Positions 25,507 through 34,225 of a stretch of DNA of 47,350 nt are shown here, in pieces (positions within the stretch are counted from its first letter, which is position 1; each line of letters starts with the position of its first letter). Source of the stretch: Acholeplasmataceae bacterium. GTDB lineage: Bacteria; Bacillota_I; Bacilli_A; Acholeplasmatales; Acholeplasmataceae. The translations under genes and the position numbers were made by a program. The stretch lies in assembly GCA_018400755.1 (NCBI GenBank), contig JAGYLU010000009.1, positions 1 to 47,350 on the forward strand, given 5' to 3'. The notes beneath the pieces are model-generated. The model did not search any database, was not told where the DNA came from, and was given only the letters and a program-made list of their open reading frames with translations.

Positions 25507-28072
25507 GATCTTCGAGTGCTTCAATGACAGCGTTGTATTGTTTTTGGTAAGATGCTTCTTTCTCTTGTTCGAGTTTGATTTTGTCCGCAGGTGCTTTCTT
25601 GAGAAATGAGGGATTTGAAAGAATTTGACGGCTCCTTGAGAGTTCTTTTTCAAGTGATTTCTTCTGAGCCATCAGTGTAAGTCGTTCTTTTTCTTTGTCG
25701 ATGATGTCTTTTTTCTTCACGAACACATTGATGTTCTTTCCAGCCAAAAGAATGGATGTTTCGTCGGCTTCGCTAACAGAGGCAAACGTCAAAGTCCTCG
25801 CATGCATGAATTTCTCAAACAGTGATTGCTGGGTCGTCATGACGTCAAATCGATCAGGATTGTCAATCACCAAGGTGATATCGAGTGGTTTTGTTGGAGT
25901 GACATCATGCTCACTTCTTAAGTTTCTGACTTTCACAATGGCATCCTTAAGATCTTCAAAGTGGTTGATGGCATCCTTGTTGACCTCATCAGCGGTTGGC
26001 CATGAGGCGTTCAAGATCGAAGTCTCATCGGTCAGTTCGATGTAGAGTTTCTCAGTCACAAACGGCATGAAAGGATGCATCAGACGAAGGACGGCCGAGA
26101 GGACTTTCTTCAACACGGATTGGGTGGTTTCCTTGGTCTTTTCGTCTTGGAGTTGGATCTTGGCGCATTCGACATACCAACTGGCAAACTCATCCCAGAT
26201 GAAGTTATATAGAATTCTGGATGCCTCCCCAAACTCATACTTCTCATAGTTCTGGTCGGCTTCTTTGATGACCTCGCCCAACCGGCTTGTGATGTAGGTA
26301 TCAGCAAGGGTCATGTGTTCAAAGGACATTGTCTTTGTGTCCGTGGTGTTCATCAGGATGAAACGGGCAATGTTCCATAGTTTGTTGATGAAATTCCAAC
26401 TGGACTCCACTTTTTCCTCCTCATAACGCATATCAGCGCCTGGTGCGGAGTTGGTTGAAAGAAAATACCTCAGGGCATCGACACCATAGGTATCGATGAC
26501 CTCCATCGGATCGACACCGTTGCCAAGGGACTTGCTCATCTTACGACCTTCCTTGTCCCTGATCAGTCCATGGATCAAGACATCCTTGAACGGGTCTTTC
26601 TTAGTGAACTCAAGTCCTTGGAAGATCATTCTGGCAACCCAGAAAAAGATGATGTCATAACCGGTCACGAGGACATCAGTTGGATAGAAGCGCTTGTAGT
26701 CATGGGTCTCCTCGGGCCATCCAAGTGTCGAAAACGGCCATAAGGCTGATGAAAACCACGTATCGAGGACGTCTTCATCTTGAGTCCACCCCGGACCTGG
26801 GGACGAAACCGATACACAGACCTCATCGTCTTTGTACCAGGCAGGGATCCGGTGTCCCCACCAGAGTTGACGGCTGATGCACCAATCCTGGGTATCGCTC
26901 ATCCAGTTGTCAAAGACTTTCTTGAAACGGCTAGGGACGAAACGGGCTTTGGATGTCTTTAGGGCGAGCTTCGAGAGATGACTCATATCGACAAACCACT
27001 GTAGTGACAAACGTGGTTCAACAACCACCCCGGTGCGTTCGCTGTAACCGACATTGTTGACATATGGTTCGATTTTCTCAACGAGACCAAGATCAAGAAG
27101 ATCCTTGACCAAGGCATTCCGGCAGACGAAACGTGCCATGCCCTCATACTGAAAGGCCATGGCATTCATTGTTCCATCTTCTTCCATGCACAAAGGCATC
27201 TGAAGGCCATGACGCTTTCCGACCTCAAAGTCATTGGGGTCATGAGCGGGAGTGACTTTAACGACGCCGGACCCAAATTCAATATCGACGTAGCTGTCTT
27301 CGATGACGGGAATCATGACATTGGTTCCAGGAATCCGTACGGTCTTGCCCACAACATCATGGTAACGGGGATCCTCGGGATGGACCATCAGTGCTTGGTC
27401 AGCGAACATTGTCTCCGGACGGGTGGTTGCGATTACCAGATGACCGCTCCCATCGGTGAGAGGGTAGCGGAAATAGTAGAGTTTGCCTTCGGTCTCCTGA
27501 TGTTCGACTTCGATGTTTGATAAGGCTGTCTTGGCTTCGACATCCCAGTTGATGATACGATGGCCCCGATAGATCAACCCCTTCTCAAAAAGGGTGATAA
27601 ACACCTTGTTGACCGCCTTGTTAAGGTCATCATCGAGGGTAAAACGTTCCCTGTCATAGTCCAGGAACACACCGAGGGCGGCCCATTGGGCTTTGATATG
27701 ACCCGCATACTCATCTTTCCATGCCCAGGCCTTATCCAAAAAGGCCTCACGCCCCAGATCATATCTTGACAACCCGCTTTCTTTCAGACGGGCATCGACT
27801 TTCGCTTGGGTGGCGATGCCGGCATGGTCCATCCCCGGCAGAAACAAGGCGTCATAGCCCATCATTTTCTTACGCCTGATGATGATGTCTTGAAGGGTGT
27901 TGTCCCAAGCATGGCCCAGATGTAGTTTCCCGGTGACATTAGGGGGTGGGATCACCACTGCAAACGGTGGTTTTTCAGGGCTGTTGGCTTTGAAGACACC
28001 TAAATCCAACCATGTCTGGTATCGTCCTTGTTCAACATCCTTGAAGTCATATTTCGGTTTCAATGTGCTCAT
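25499..28072 (-). CDS. valS: Valyl-tRNA synthetase
   Basis: An 857-residue class I synthetase charging tRNA-Val. The HIGH motif appears as PPPNVTGKLHLGHAW (about 42-56) and KMSKS in GRKMSKSLGN (about 508-517). The editing domain lies between (about 190-350). The C-terminal coiled-coil arm (about 790-850) is present. Start ATG 28072 follows AAGGAGG and overlaps the acetyltransferase stop by 4 nt. Expression is expected to respond to uncharged tRNA-Val through the T-box leader upstream. Confidence 0.98.
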   Translation of the reverse strand: MSTLKPKYDFKDVEQGRYQTWLDLGVFKANSPEKPPFAVVIPPPNVTGKLHLGHAWDNTLQDIIIRRKKMMGYDALFLPGMDHAGIATQAKVDARLKESGLSRYDLGREAFLDKAWAWKDEYAGHIKAQWAALGVFLDYDRERFTLDDDLNKAVNKVFITLFEKGLIYRGHRIINWDVEAKTALSNIEVEHQETEGKLYYFRYPLTDGSGHLVIATTRPETMFADQALMVHPEDPRYHDVVGKTVRIPGTNVMIPVIEDSYVDIEFGSGVVKVTPAHDPNDFEVGKRHGLQMPLCMEEDGTMNAMAFQYEGMARFVCRNALVKDLLDLGLVEKIEPYVNNVGYSERTGVVVEPRLSLQWFVDMSHLSKLALKTSKARFVPSRFKKVFDNWMSDTQDWCISRQLWWGHRIPAWYKDDEVCVSVSSPGPGWTQDEDVLDTWFSSALWPFSTLGWPEETHDYKRFYPTDVLVTGYDIIFFWVARMIFQGLEFTKKDPFKDVLIHGLIRDKEGRKMSKSLGNGVDPMEVIDTYGVDALRYFLSTNSAPGADMRYEEEKVESSWNFINKLWNIARFILMNTTDTKTMSFEHMTLADTYITSRLGEVIKEADQNYEKYEFGEASRILYNFIWDEFASWYVECAKIQLQDEKTKETTQSVLKKVLSAVLRLMHPFMPFVTEKLYIELTDETSILNASWPTADEVNKDAINHFEDLKDAIVKVRNLRSEHDVTPTKPLDITLVIDNPDRFDVMTTQQSLFEKFMHARTLTFASVSEADETSILLAGKNINVFVKKKDIIDKEKERLTLMAQKKSLEKELSRSRQILSNPSFLKKAPADKIKLEQEKEASYQKQYNAVIEALEDHV

Positions 28073-28605
28073 GTCTTCCTCCTTGAAGTGCCATTTTTTC
28101 TTAAGATATACATCTGAATGGGTTGTTTGATACCTTGGAAATCTTCGCGGGTCTCAATCTGATCTTTCGCGAAGCCACATTTTTCGATGACCCGTTTTGA
28201 TTGCGTGTTTGATAACGCATGACCACAGGCAATCTCATCAAGATCCAAATCATCAAAGGCATGCCGGATCATCGCTTCCACAGCTTCACGCATCAGCCCT
28301 TGACCCCAATAGATATCATCTAGGACGTAGCCAATCTCACGACGGTTGGCCAAGGCATTATTTAGGGTTCGCACATGGAGACCAATTGTCCCGATCAGGG
28401 TTGGATCATCTTTTAAAGTGATACCCCAGACATCAGCATCCTTGATCATCGATTGGAGAATCCGATAGGACTCATGAACCGACTGATGGGGTTTCCAACC
28501 CGCCATCGGGCCGATGTTTGGTTTCTTGGCATAGTGGTGGAAAGCATCAAGATCCTCTTCTTTGAGAGGTCTAAGAACAAGGCGATCCGTCTTAAGTGTC
28601 TTCAT
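28069..28605 (-). CDS. GNAT acetyltransferase (RimJ/RimL-like)
   Basis: A 178-residue GNAT protein. The N-terminal TDRLVLRPLKEEDLDAF is typical of the RimJ/RimL/YdaF group, and the acetyl-CoA loop is WGQGLMREA (about 100-108), followed by the IACGHALSNTQSKRVIEKCGF segment. ATG 28605 follows AAAGGAAACG. It is the first gene after the valine T-box leader and overlaps valS by 4 nt, so it shares valS control. The substrate is unknown; ribosomal-protein N-termini, small molecules or antibiotics are all possible for the family. Confidence 0.88.
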   Translation of the reverse strand: MKTLKTDRLVLRPLKEEDLDAFHHYAKKPNIGPMAGWKPHQSVHESYRILQSMIKDADVWGITLKDDPTLIGTIGLHVRTLNNALANRREIGYVLDDIYWGQGLMREAVEAMIRHAFDDLDLDEIACGHALSNTQSKRVIEKCGFAKDQIETREDFQGIKQPIQMYILRKNGTSRRKT

Positions 28606-28626
28606 GGTCGTTTCCTTTCGAATGGT

Positions 28627-28850
28627 AAAAGAAAAGTCCTTGGAATTCCAAGGACGTATAAACGCGGTACCACCTCAGTTCCGGATCATAATCCGGCACT
28701 CGATATCCTTAACGCGGACAGACGGTCATTCCTACTGGTGTTCAAAATGACAGCTCGATGGTGACGTTCGAATGCGGGCAGCGGATTTTTCACCAAACAA
28801 TCCGTCTCTATGGCTCTGCCGAAACGTTCTACTCTTCCATGTCGTCGCAC
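28627..28850 (-). promoter_or_regulatory. Valine T-box riboswitch leader
   Basis: Minus-strand T-box leader controlling the GNAT-valS-folC-radC unit. The T-box sequence AGGTGGTACCGCG is at 28675-28663. The specifier triplet GTC (28765-28763, followed by A) is a valine codon, matching valS. The distal stem I arm CGGATT/AATCCG is visible. The terminator is the palindrome GTCCTTGG-AATT-CCAAGGAC (28655-28636) followed by TTTTCTTTT. Uncharged tRNA-Val would stabilise the antiterminator and raise expression. Confidence 0.93.
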
Positions 28851-28855
28851 TATGA

Positions 28856-28884
28856 ATTATAGCATAGAAATCAAGGGATATCAA
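28856..28884 (-). promoter_or_regulatory. Promoter of the valine T-box operon
   Basis: Minus strand: TTGATA (28884-28879), exactly 17 nt spacer, TATAAT (28861-28856). Near-consensus; it lies 17 nt after the degV stop. Confidence 0.8.
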
Positions 28885-28900
28885 CTCTTTGAAAAGCGTA

Positions 28901-29752
28901 TCATGATTTTAGCATGTATAGAATACCGATGGTTCCGGGACCACAATGTGATGAGATGACGCATCCTGCCTCTGAGATGACAATGGCGGATGCCTTGATC
29001 TGATCTTTGAGGGCTTCAAGCATGTATGAGACACTTTTTTCAGCCTGACTGTGCGTGATCATGATTCTTGTCGTATCCAAAGCCTCGCGGTCATCAAGAA
29101 TCTGATTGATCATGACATCGAGTGCTCTTGACATCTTTCCGGCGGGCTTCTTATAGACATCAAGGACACCATCAGTCACCTTGATGATTGGCTTGATACC
29201 GAGGACTGTTCCCAGAAGTTTCGCCGTCTGGCTCGCCCGGCCGCCTTTGTGCAAATAATCAAGCGTTCTGATCGCGAACTGACTGCGCACTCTAGGGACA
29301 TCCTGTTCCAAAATCCGCTTGATGTCTTTTCCAGAGAGACCTTGATCTCTCAGATCGCACGCCTTTAGGACAAGCAAAGCGATTCCAGAAGACAGATTTT
29401 TTGAGTCAACAAGGAAAATGTTGTCATCGGGAAACGCCGTCTTGGCAATCAGAGCGCTTTGAAAGGTCGCGGAAAGGGTGGATCCGATGCCGGTATAGAG
29501 TATGTCATAACCCTTTTCAATCAAAGGGGTGAAGGTCTTGATAAAATCACCAGGTGAGACGGCCGCGGTGGCAGGGATGATTCCTTCCTCATTCACTTTC
29601 TGGTAAAGATCATCGGTTTTGATATCAACGCCATCTTGGTAAACCGTTTCTTGAAAACGGACATAAAGCGGAATCATATGGATCTGTCGCTCTCTTCTGA
29701 TGTCCGGGCTCAGATCAGCGGTCGAATCAGTCATGATGATCAGGGGACGCAT
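28901..29752 (-). CDS. DegV family fatty-acid-binding protein
   Basis: A 283-residue DegV protein. Family members bind fatty acids and, as FakB, present them to the kinase FakA for phosphorylation. The N-terminal TDSTADLS (about 8-15), ATAAVSPGDF, GIGSTLSATFQSA (about 90-102) and the RTLDYLHKGGRAS segment (about 162-174) are diagnostic. The frame opens at 29782, but ATG 29752 follows GGAGTG. It overlaps engB by 26 nt. fakA is not in the window, so involvement in exogenous fatty-acid use is inferred from the family. Confidence 0.92.
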   Translation of the reverse strand: MRPLIIMTDSTADLSPDIRRERQIHMIPLYVRFQETVYQDGVDIKTDDLYQKVNEEGIIPATAAVSPGDFIKTFTPLIEKGYDILYTGIGSTLSATFQSALIAKTAFPDDNIFLVDSKNLSSGIALLVLKACDLRDQGLSGKDIKRILEQDVPRVRSQFAIRTLDYLHKGGRASQTAKLLGTVLGIKPIIKVTDGVLDVYKKPAGKMSRALDVMINQILDDREALDTTRIMITHSQAEKSVSYMLEALKDQIKASAIVISEAGCVISSHCGPGTIGILYMLKS

Positions 29753-30335
29753 CGGTGACACTCCTTTCAAGGGCCTCCTCAATCAGTTGTTTGATCGGTT
29801 CAAACCCAGCTTTTTCAACATTTGACACGGTATGGAGCACCGATGTCTCGCCAAGGGCTTTCAGGATGCTTTTCTTCTGGGCATGTCGCCTGGTCTTTGG
29901 AACCTTGTCGGTCTTGGTGGCAATCGTATGGACAAGAAGTCCTGAGCTAAGAAGATCCCGGTGGACCTCAAGATCATCCTCGGTGGGACCGACCTTGAAA
30001 TCGATCAGATGAAAAACAGCAACGAGATCAGATGATTGTCTAAGGATGCCGCTGATCATACGGACGAATTCGCCCTTCATGCTCTTTGAGCGTCTGGCAT
30101 AGCCATATCCTGGGGCGTCCACAAGATAAAATCGCTGATCGATCTCATAGTAGTTGAGCGTCAGGGTCTTTCCGGGGGTATTCGATGTGCGGGCAAGACT
30201 CTTTCGTTCAAGCAAGGCATTGATGAATGAACTCTTCCCGACGTTACTGCGTCCAACAAGCAAAATCTCTGGTAATGGCGTCGGACGATCAGACATCTTG
30301 GTGAGTCCTTTGACATATTTGGCGTCTTTGTACAT
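29727..30335 (-). CDS. engB: Ribosome-biogenesis GTPase YsxC/EngB
   Basis: A 202-residue TRAFAC GTPase needed for late 50S assembly. G1 GRSNVGKSS (about 28-36), G2 TPGKT (about 54), G3 DAPGYG (about 73), G4 TKTDK (about 140) and G5 SNVEK are in order. The start at 30335 gives the usual N-terminal lead (KYVKGLTK). It follows lon, as in Bacillus, but an intervening hairpin may partly separate them. A TATAAT box (30381-30376) lies between, without a good -35. Confidence 0.95.
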   Translation of the reverse strand: MYKDAKYVKGLTKMSDRPTPLPEILLVGRSNVGKSSFINALLERKSLARTSNTPGKTLTLNYYEIDQRFYLVDAPGYGYARRSKSMKGEFVRMISGILRQSSDLVAVFHLIDFKVGPTEDDLEVHRDLLSSGLLVHTIATKTDKVPKTRRHAQKKSILKALGETSVLHTVSNVEKAGFEPIKQLIEEALERSVTDASPDHHD

Positions 30336-30346
30336 GGGGTCTCCTA

Positions 30347-30377
30347 AAGATAAAAGTAGTCTGATGACTACTTTTAT
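30347..30377 (-). terminator. Terminator hairpin between lon and engB
   Basis: Perfect 12 bp inverted repeat ATAAAAGTAGTC (30350-30361) / GACTACTTTTAT (30366-30377), loop TGAT. The minus-strand arm ends in TTTTATCTTT, a usable T-tract. Some read-through into engB is likely. Confidence 0.75.
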
Positions 30378-30383
30378 TATATG

Positions 30384-32693
30384 TTATTTAAGGGCTTTTT
30401 GAAAGACGTCAGAGACGTTTTCAACGGTGATGATCTCGAGGACGTTCCTGACTTCTTCGGGAATGTCTTCGATATCCTTGGTATTGTCCTTGGGAATCAG
30501 GATGACCGATAAGCCACTGCGATGGGCGGCAATCGCTTTTTCTTTGAGACCACCTATCGGCAAGACATAACCTCTCAATGTGATTTCGCCGGTCATGCCA
30601 AGGTCTTTTCTGACATAACGATGGGTCATCGCCGAGGCGATGGCGGTCGCGATCGTGATCCCGGCTGATGGTCCGTCCTTCGGGACTGCACCTTCAGGGA
30701 GATGGACGTGGAAATCATTCTCATTGAAGAGATCAGGATTGAGATTGTAGGTTTCGGCATTGGCTTTGATGTAACTGAGCGCGGTCTGCGCACTTTCTTT
30801 CATGACATCGCCGAGTTTGCCGGTCAGGACAAGTTTGCCAGTCCCCTTGTAATAAGTGACTTCGACCGGAAGCGTGTCACCACCAAAAGCGGTATAAGCC
30901 AAGCCAGTGGCGACGCCAATCTGCTCTTTCTCATCCTTCAGATTGTGGGTGAAACGTTGTTTTCCGATGTAAGATTCAATGTTATCGGGCGTGATCATCA
31001 CGTTTGGCTTCTTCGTCATCAGGATTTCTTTGATGGTCTTTCTGATCAGGCTTCCGATGTACCTATTCAGCTCACGGACACCAGCTTCGCGGGTGTAATG
31101 TCTGATGATATAGAAGATGGCATCGTCATCGATTTCAAACATGTCATTTTTGATGCCATGGGCCTTCAGTTGCTTCTCGATCAGGTGTCTTCTGGCGATC
31201 TGGAACTTCTCTTGTTCGGTATAGGAACTGAGTTCGACAATTTCCATGCGGTCTCTAAGAGGCGCAGGGACATTCTCTAGGTAGTTTGCGGTCGTGATGA
31301 AAAGCACCTGTGACAAGTCATAGGGTTCTTCAAGATAATGATCAGAAAACTTGGCGTTTTGTTCGGGATCAAGCACTTCGAGCATGGCTGATGCGGGATC
31401 ACCCTTGTAGTCTGATGACATCTTGTCAATTTCATCGAGCAGGAAGACGGGATTGACGGTTTTGGCATCCTTCATGCCTTTGACGATACGTCCTGGCATC
31501 GCCCCGACGTAAGTCCTTCTGTGACCACGGATTTCTGACTCGTCTCTGACACCGCCAAGCGATTGCTTGACAAATTTCCGGTTCAAAGCCTCGGCAATTG
31601 AGATCGCAAGCGACGTTTTACCGACACCAGGAGGTCCAACCAGACATAGGATGGTCTGAGGGTTCCGTTTGGTCATCACCTTGACGGAGAGATACTCGAT
31701 GATCCTGTCCTTGACCTTTTCAAGACCATAATGGTTGGCATCGAGTTTGTCCTGGACTTTTTTCAAGTCGGTATTGTCCTTGCTTGATTTTTTCCAAGGC
31801 AGTTCAACAAGCAAGTCCAGATAGGTCTTGATGATGGTGGATTCGGCCATCGCAGCTGGTGTTGATTGGTATCTTGATAGCTCAGCGAGCGCTTTTTCCT
31901 CGATGGTCTTAGGCATTTTGGCCTTCAGGATTTTGGTCCGGAGTTCTTCGATCTCCTCATCCCGCTTGGCTTTGTCACCAAGTTCATTTTGGATGGCGCG
32001 CATCTTTTCACGCAAGTAGTACTCTTTCTGGTTCTCATCAATCGAGCGTTTGATCTCGTCATTGATTTTTTGCTCAAGGTCAACAATCATCTTTTGTTTC
32101 GCGATGTCCTCAAGCAGCATTCTGAGTCTTAAGTTCAAGTTGGCTTCCGCAAGATAGCGATACTTTGATTGTTCGCTGGATTTGAGGTTTGCGACAATCA
32201 GATCGACAACTTTCTCAGTGGCCATCCCTTTTTGGACCTTTTCAAGGACATTGTTCGAGGGCTGCAGGATCTGCTGCCCATGGGTCGCAATTTCGGTCAT
32301 GACCATTTTGACCAAGGTCATTTCTTCCTCGGTATTGCCACTGATGGTCGGCACTTCATCGTAGTCCACAACAAAATAAGGTGTCTGCAAGAAATAATCT
32401 TTGACAACGATGCGGCTGAGGACGTTAAACTTGACTTTGTATGACTCATTTGGAAGTTTGATCTTCATGGCGATTTTCGCCAGGACCCCATAGGTTTCGA
32501 TGTCTTGGGTGGTTGGTTCCTCGATCATCGGGTTTTTCTGAATCAGGATGATGACGTACTGTCCGAATCCTTTTTCAGACTCCTCAATGGCTTTTAATGA
32601 TAGTTTACGGCCGACTTCGATTCTGAAGTCGGTGCTTGGAAGCGGCATGGTGCCACGCACCACGACGGCGGGAAGACTTTTGGAGAGTTCCAT
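30384..32693 (-). CDS. lon: ATP-dependent protease Lon
   Basis: A 769-residue LonA protease that degrades damaged and regulatory proteins. The N-terminal substrate domain is followed by the AAA+ module with Walker [10 protein letters not shown] (about 354) and Walker B FLLDEIDK, then the protease domain with catalytic Ser in PKDGPSAG (about 675) and Lys in [11 protein letters not shown] (about 717). Length is normal. ATG 32693 is preferred over 32711; it follows GAGGATG. Own promoter upstream. Confidence 0.97.
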   Translation of the reverse strand: MELSKSLPAVVVRGTMPLPSTDFRIEVGRKLSLKAIEESEKGFGQYVIILIQKNPMIEEPTTQDIETYGVLAKIAMKIKLPNESYKVKFNVLSRIVVKDYFLQTPYFVVDYDEVPTISGNTEEEMTLVKMVMTEIATHGQQILQPSNNVLEKVQKGMATEKVVDLIVANLKSSEQSKYRYLAEANLNLRLRMLLEDIAKQKMIVDLEQKINDEIKRSIDENQKEYYLREKMRAIQNELGDKAKRDEEIEELRTKILKAKMPKTIEEKALAELSRYQSTPAAMAESTIIKTYLDLLVELPWKKSSKDNTDLKKVQDKLDANHYGLEKVKDRIIEYLSVKVMTKRNPQTILCLVGPPGVGKTSLAISIAEALNRKFVKQSLGGVRDESEIRGHRRTYVGAMPGRIVKGMKDAKTVNPVFLLDEIDKMSSDYKGDPASAMLEVLDPEQNAKFSDHYLEEPYDLSQVLFITTANYLENVPAPLRDRMEIVELSSYTEQEKFQIARRHLIEKQLKAHGIKNDMFEIDDDAIFYIIRHYTREAGVRELNRYIGSLIRKTIKEILMTKKPNVMITPDNIESYIGKQRFTHNLKDEKEQIGVATGLAYTAFGGDTLPVEVTYYKGTGKLVLTGKLGDVMKESAQTALSYIKANAETYNLNPDLFNENDFHVHLPEGAVPKDGPSAGITIATAIASAMTHRYVRKDLGMTGEITLRGYVLPIGGLKEKAIAAHRSGLSVILIPKDNTKDIEDIPEEVRNVLEIITVENVSDVFQKALK

Positions 32694-32722
32694 CGGTTCA
32701 CATCCTCTCATGTACTGCTTTG

Positions 32723-32750
32723 ATTATATCATATGGCATGAAATTTGCAA
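32723..32750 (-). promoter_or_regulatory. Promoter of lon
   Basis: Minus strand: TTGCAA (32750-32745), 16 nt spacer, TATAAT (32728-32723). No CIRCE or CtsR-type repeat was seen. Confidence 0.55.
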
Positions 32751-32781
32751 TCAATATGACCGAGTGCCAATCTGATGCCTG

Positions 32782-32804
32782 AGAAATAGGGACTTGCGTC
32801 CCTA
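32782..32804 (-). terminator. Terminator-like hairpin at the end of tig
   Basis: Stem TAGGGAC (32787-32793) / GTCCCTA (32798-32804), closed on the minus strand by a GCAA tetraloop. The tail TTTCTC is a weak T-tract. The tig stop TAG lies in the stem base. Confidence 0.6.
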
Positions 32805-34088
32805 CGATTCATCTCTGACTGCTTTTTCAATCACGAAATCAAAGGCCATCTGCGATCCGAGATCCTTGGCGAGTGCGGATTCAGGTAACGCCTTTCTGAC
32901 GTCTTTGACATCCATGTTATATTGCTTGGCAAGATCTTCATACTTCTGGTCAAGGGTTGCCTTGTTGGGTGTCAGGCCTTCTTTTGCTGCAATCGCCTCG
33001 AAGACAAGATTTGCGGTGACACGGGCTTTTGCCTCAGTTTTGGCTTGGGCTTCAAAGGCATCTTTTGAGAGACCGTTCATCGAGAGAAACATCTCATAAT
33101 CAATCCCGTATTGCTTGGACTGATTCTTGACATTCTCAATCATTGCGTTGGCCTCGGACTCAATCATGTCCTCAGGGACATCAACGCTAGCATTTTCAAC
33201 GGCTTGGCTGGTGATGTCAGAACGGAACTTGGCATCTGAGTCGGTTGCCTTTTTCTCTGTCAGCTCAACTTTGATGCTTTCTTGCAAGGCAGCAACCGTT
33301 TCAACACCGTCACGCTTCAAGGTCTTGACCCACTCATCGGTTGCCTCAGCGGTCTTCTGACGTTTGACCTCGTGGAGGGTGAGTTTGAAGACCACGGGCT
33401 TTCCAGCGAGTGATTCCGCGTGATAACTTTCAGGGAATGTGACGTTGATGTCTTTCTTGTCACCAGCTTTCATACCGATCATCTGGCTTTCAAAGCCGGG
33501 TATGAAGTTGTTCGATCCAATTTCGAGTTCGTGGTTCTCGGCTTTGCCGCCTTCAAAGGGGACATCGTCTAGAAAGCCTTCGAAATCAAAGATGGCGGTG
33601 TCGCCTTCTTCAATGACACCGTCTTTGGGTTCAAGCGTCGATTCTTTTCTGAGTAGGGACGCGATTTCCTTTTTGATGTCTTCTTCGGTAACAACGGTCG
33701 GAAGAGGTGTCGCTTTGAGGCCGACATAGTCGCCTAGTTCAACCTCGGGTTTGACCGGACAGTCAAAAGAGACAGAAAAAGGTTGGCCCCGTTTGACGTT
33801 GTTGATGTCGATGTCAATTTTTGGATCGCCGACGATCTCATAGTCGGGATGGGCGATCGCATCATGATACTTATGATGAAGCACGTGATTGATGGCATCT
33901 TCGAACAGGGATTCGACGCCAAAGCGTTTCTCAAAGATCGACCGGGGGACTTTACCCTTTCTGAAGCCGTCAATCTCAACGTCTTTGCTGACGTGTTCAA
34001 AGGCATGATCAAGCCCGTGCTCAAACTCTTCGGGTGTGACTTCAAAGGTGAATTTAACGCGATTTGATGATAATTTTTCGATGTTCAT
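32802..34088 (-). CDS. tig: Trigger factor chaperone
   Basis: A 428-residue ribosome-bound chaperone for nascent chains. The ribosome-docking signature GFRKGKVPR is at about 42-50. The middle FKBP-type prolyl isomerase domain (about 150-245) begins at the EEGDTAIFDFEGFLD segment, and the C-terminal helical cradle follows. Length is standard. ATG 34088 follows AAAGGAG. Single gene with its own promoter; it precedes lon by 108 nt on the same strand, a common chaperone/protease neighbourhood. Confidence 0.97.
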   Translation of the reverse strand: MNIEKLSSNRVKFTFEVTPEEFEHGLDHAFEHVSKDVEIDGFRKGKVPRSIFEKRFGVESLFEDAINHVLHHKYHDAIAHPDYEIVGDPKIDIDINNVKRGQPFSVSFDCPVKPEVELGDYVGLKATPLPTVVTEEDIKKEIASLLRKESTLEPKDGVIEEGDTAIFDFEGFLDDVPFEGGKAENHELEIGSNNFIPGFESQMIGMKAGDKKDINVTFPESYHAESLAGKPVVFKLTLHEVKRQKTAEATDEWVKTLKRDGVETVAALQESIKVELTEKKATDSDAKFRSDITSQAVENASVDVPEDMIESEANAMIENVKNQSKQYGIDYEMFLSMNGLSKDAFEAQAKTEAKARVTANLVFEAIAAKEGLTPNKATLDQKYEDLAKQYNMDVKDVRKALPESALAKDLGSQMAFDFVIEKAVRDES

Positions 34089-34126
34089 ATGTACTCCTTT
34101 ATAATCGTTTTGGTTCGGACTTTTCC

Positions 34127-34135
34127 ATTATAACA
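34127..34135 (-). promoter_or_regulatory. Extended -10 promoter of tig
   Basis: Minus strand TGTTATAAT (34135-34127) fits the extended -10 pattern. The -35 position reads CTTTCA and is part of the inverted repeat CTTTCAT-tatt-ATGAAAG (34138-34155). Confidence 0.55.
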
Positions 34136-34137
34136 CA

Positions 34138-34155
34138 CTTTCATTATTATGAAAG
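34138..34155. repeat. Inverted repeat in the tig / YghO-like intergenic region
   Basis: Perfect 7+7 palindrome CTTTCAT (34138-34144) / ATGAAAG (34149-34155). It covers the tig -35 position and lies 15 nt before the -35 of the divergent gene. A possible shared operator; chance cannot be excluded in AT-rich sequence. Confidence 0.45.
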
Positions 34156-34170
34156 AGATATGACAAAACA

Positions 34171-34199
34171 TTGCAGTTGGCCAAAAAATGGGGTACAAT
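34171..34199 (+). promoter_or_regulatory. Probable promoter of the YghO-like gene
   Basis: TTGCAG (34171-34176), 17 nt spacer, TACAAT (34194-34199). The -35 is weak and the -10 matches 5 of 6. Confidence 0.5.
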
Positions 34200-34225
34200 A
34201 TCACTATTGAAAGGGGCTGTATCCC

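Noticed and set aside
30702-31280. Plus-strand frame of 192 codons inside lon
   Set aside because: Antisense to a highly conserved protease domain; reading frame by chance from biased codon use.
32694-32800. CIRCE or CtsR operator upstream of lon
   Set aside because: No CIRCE inverted repeat and no GGTCAAA direct repeat present.
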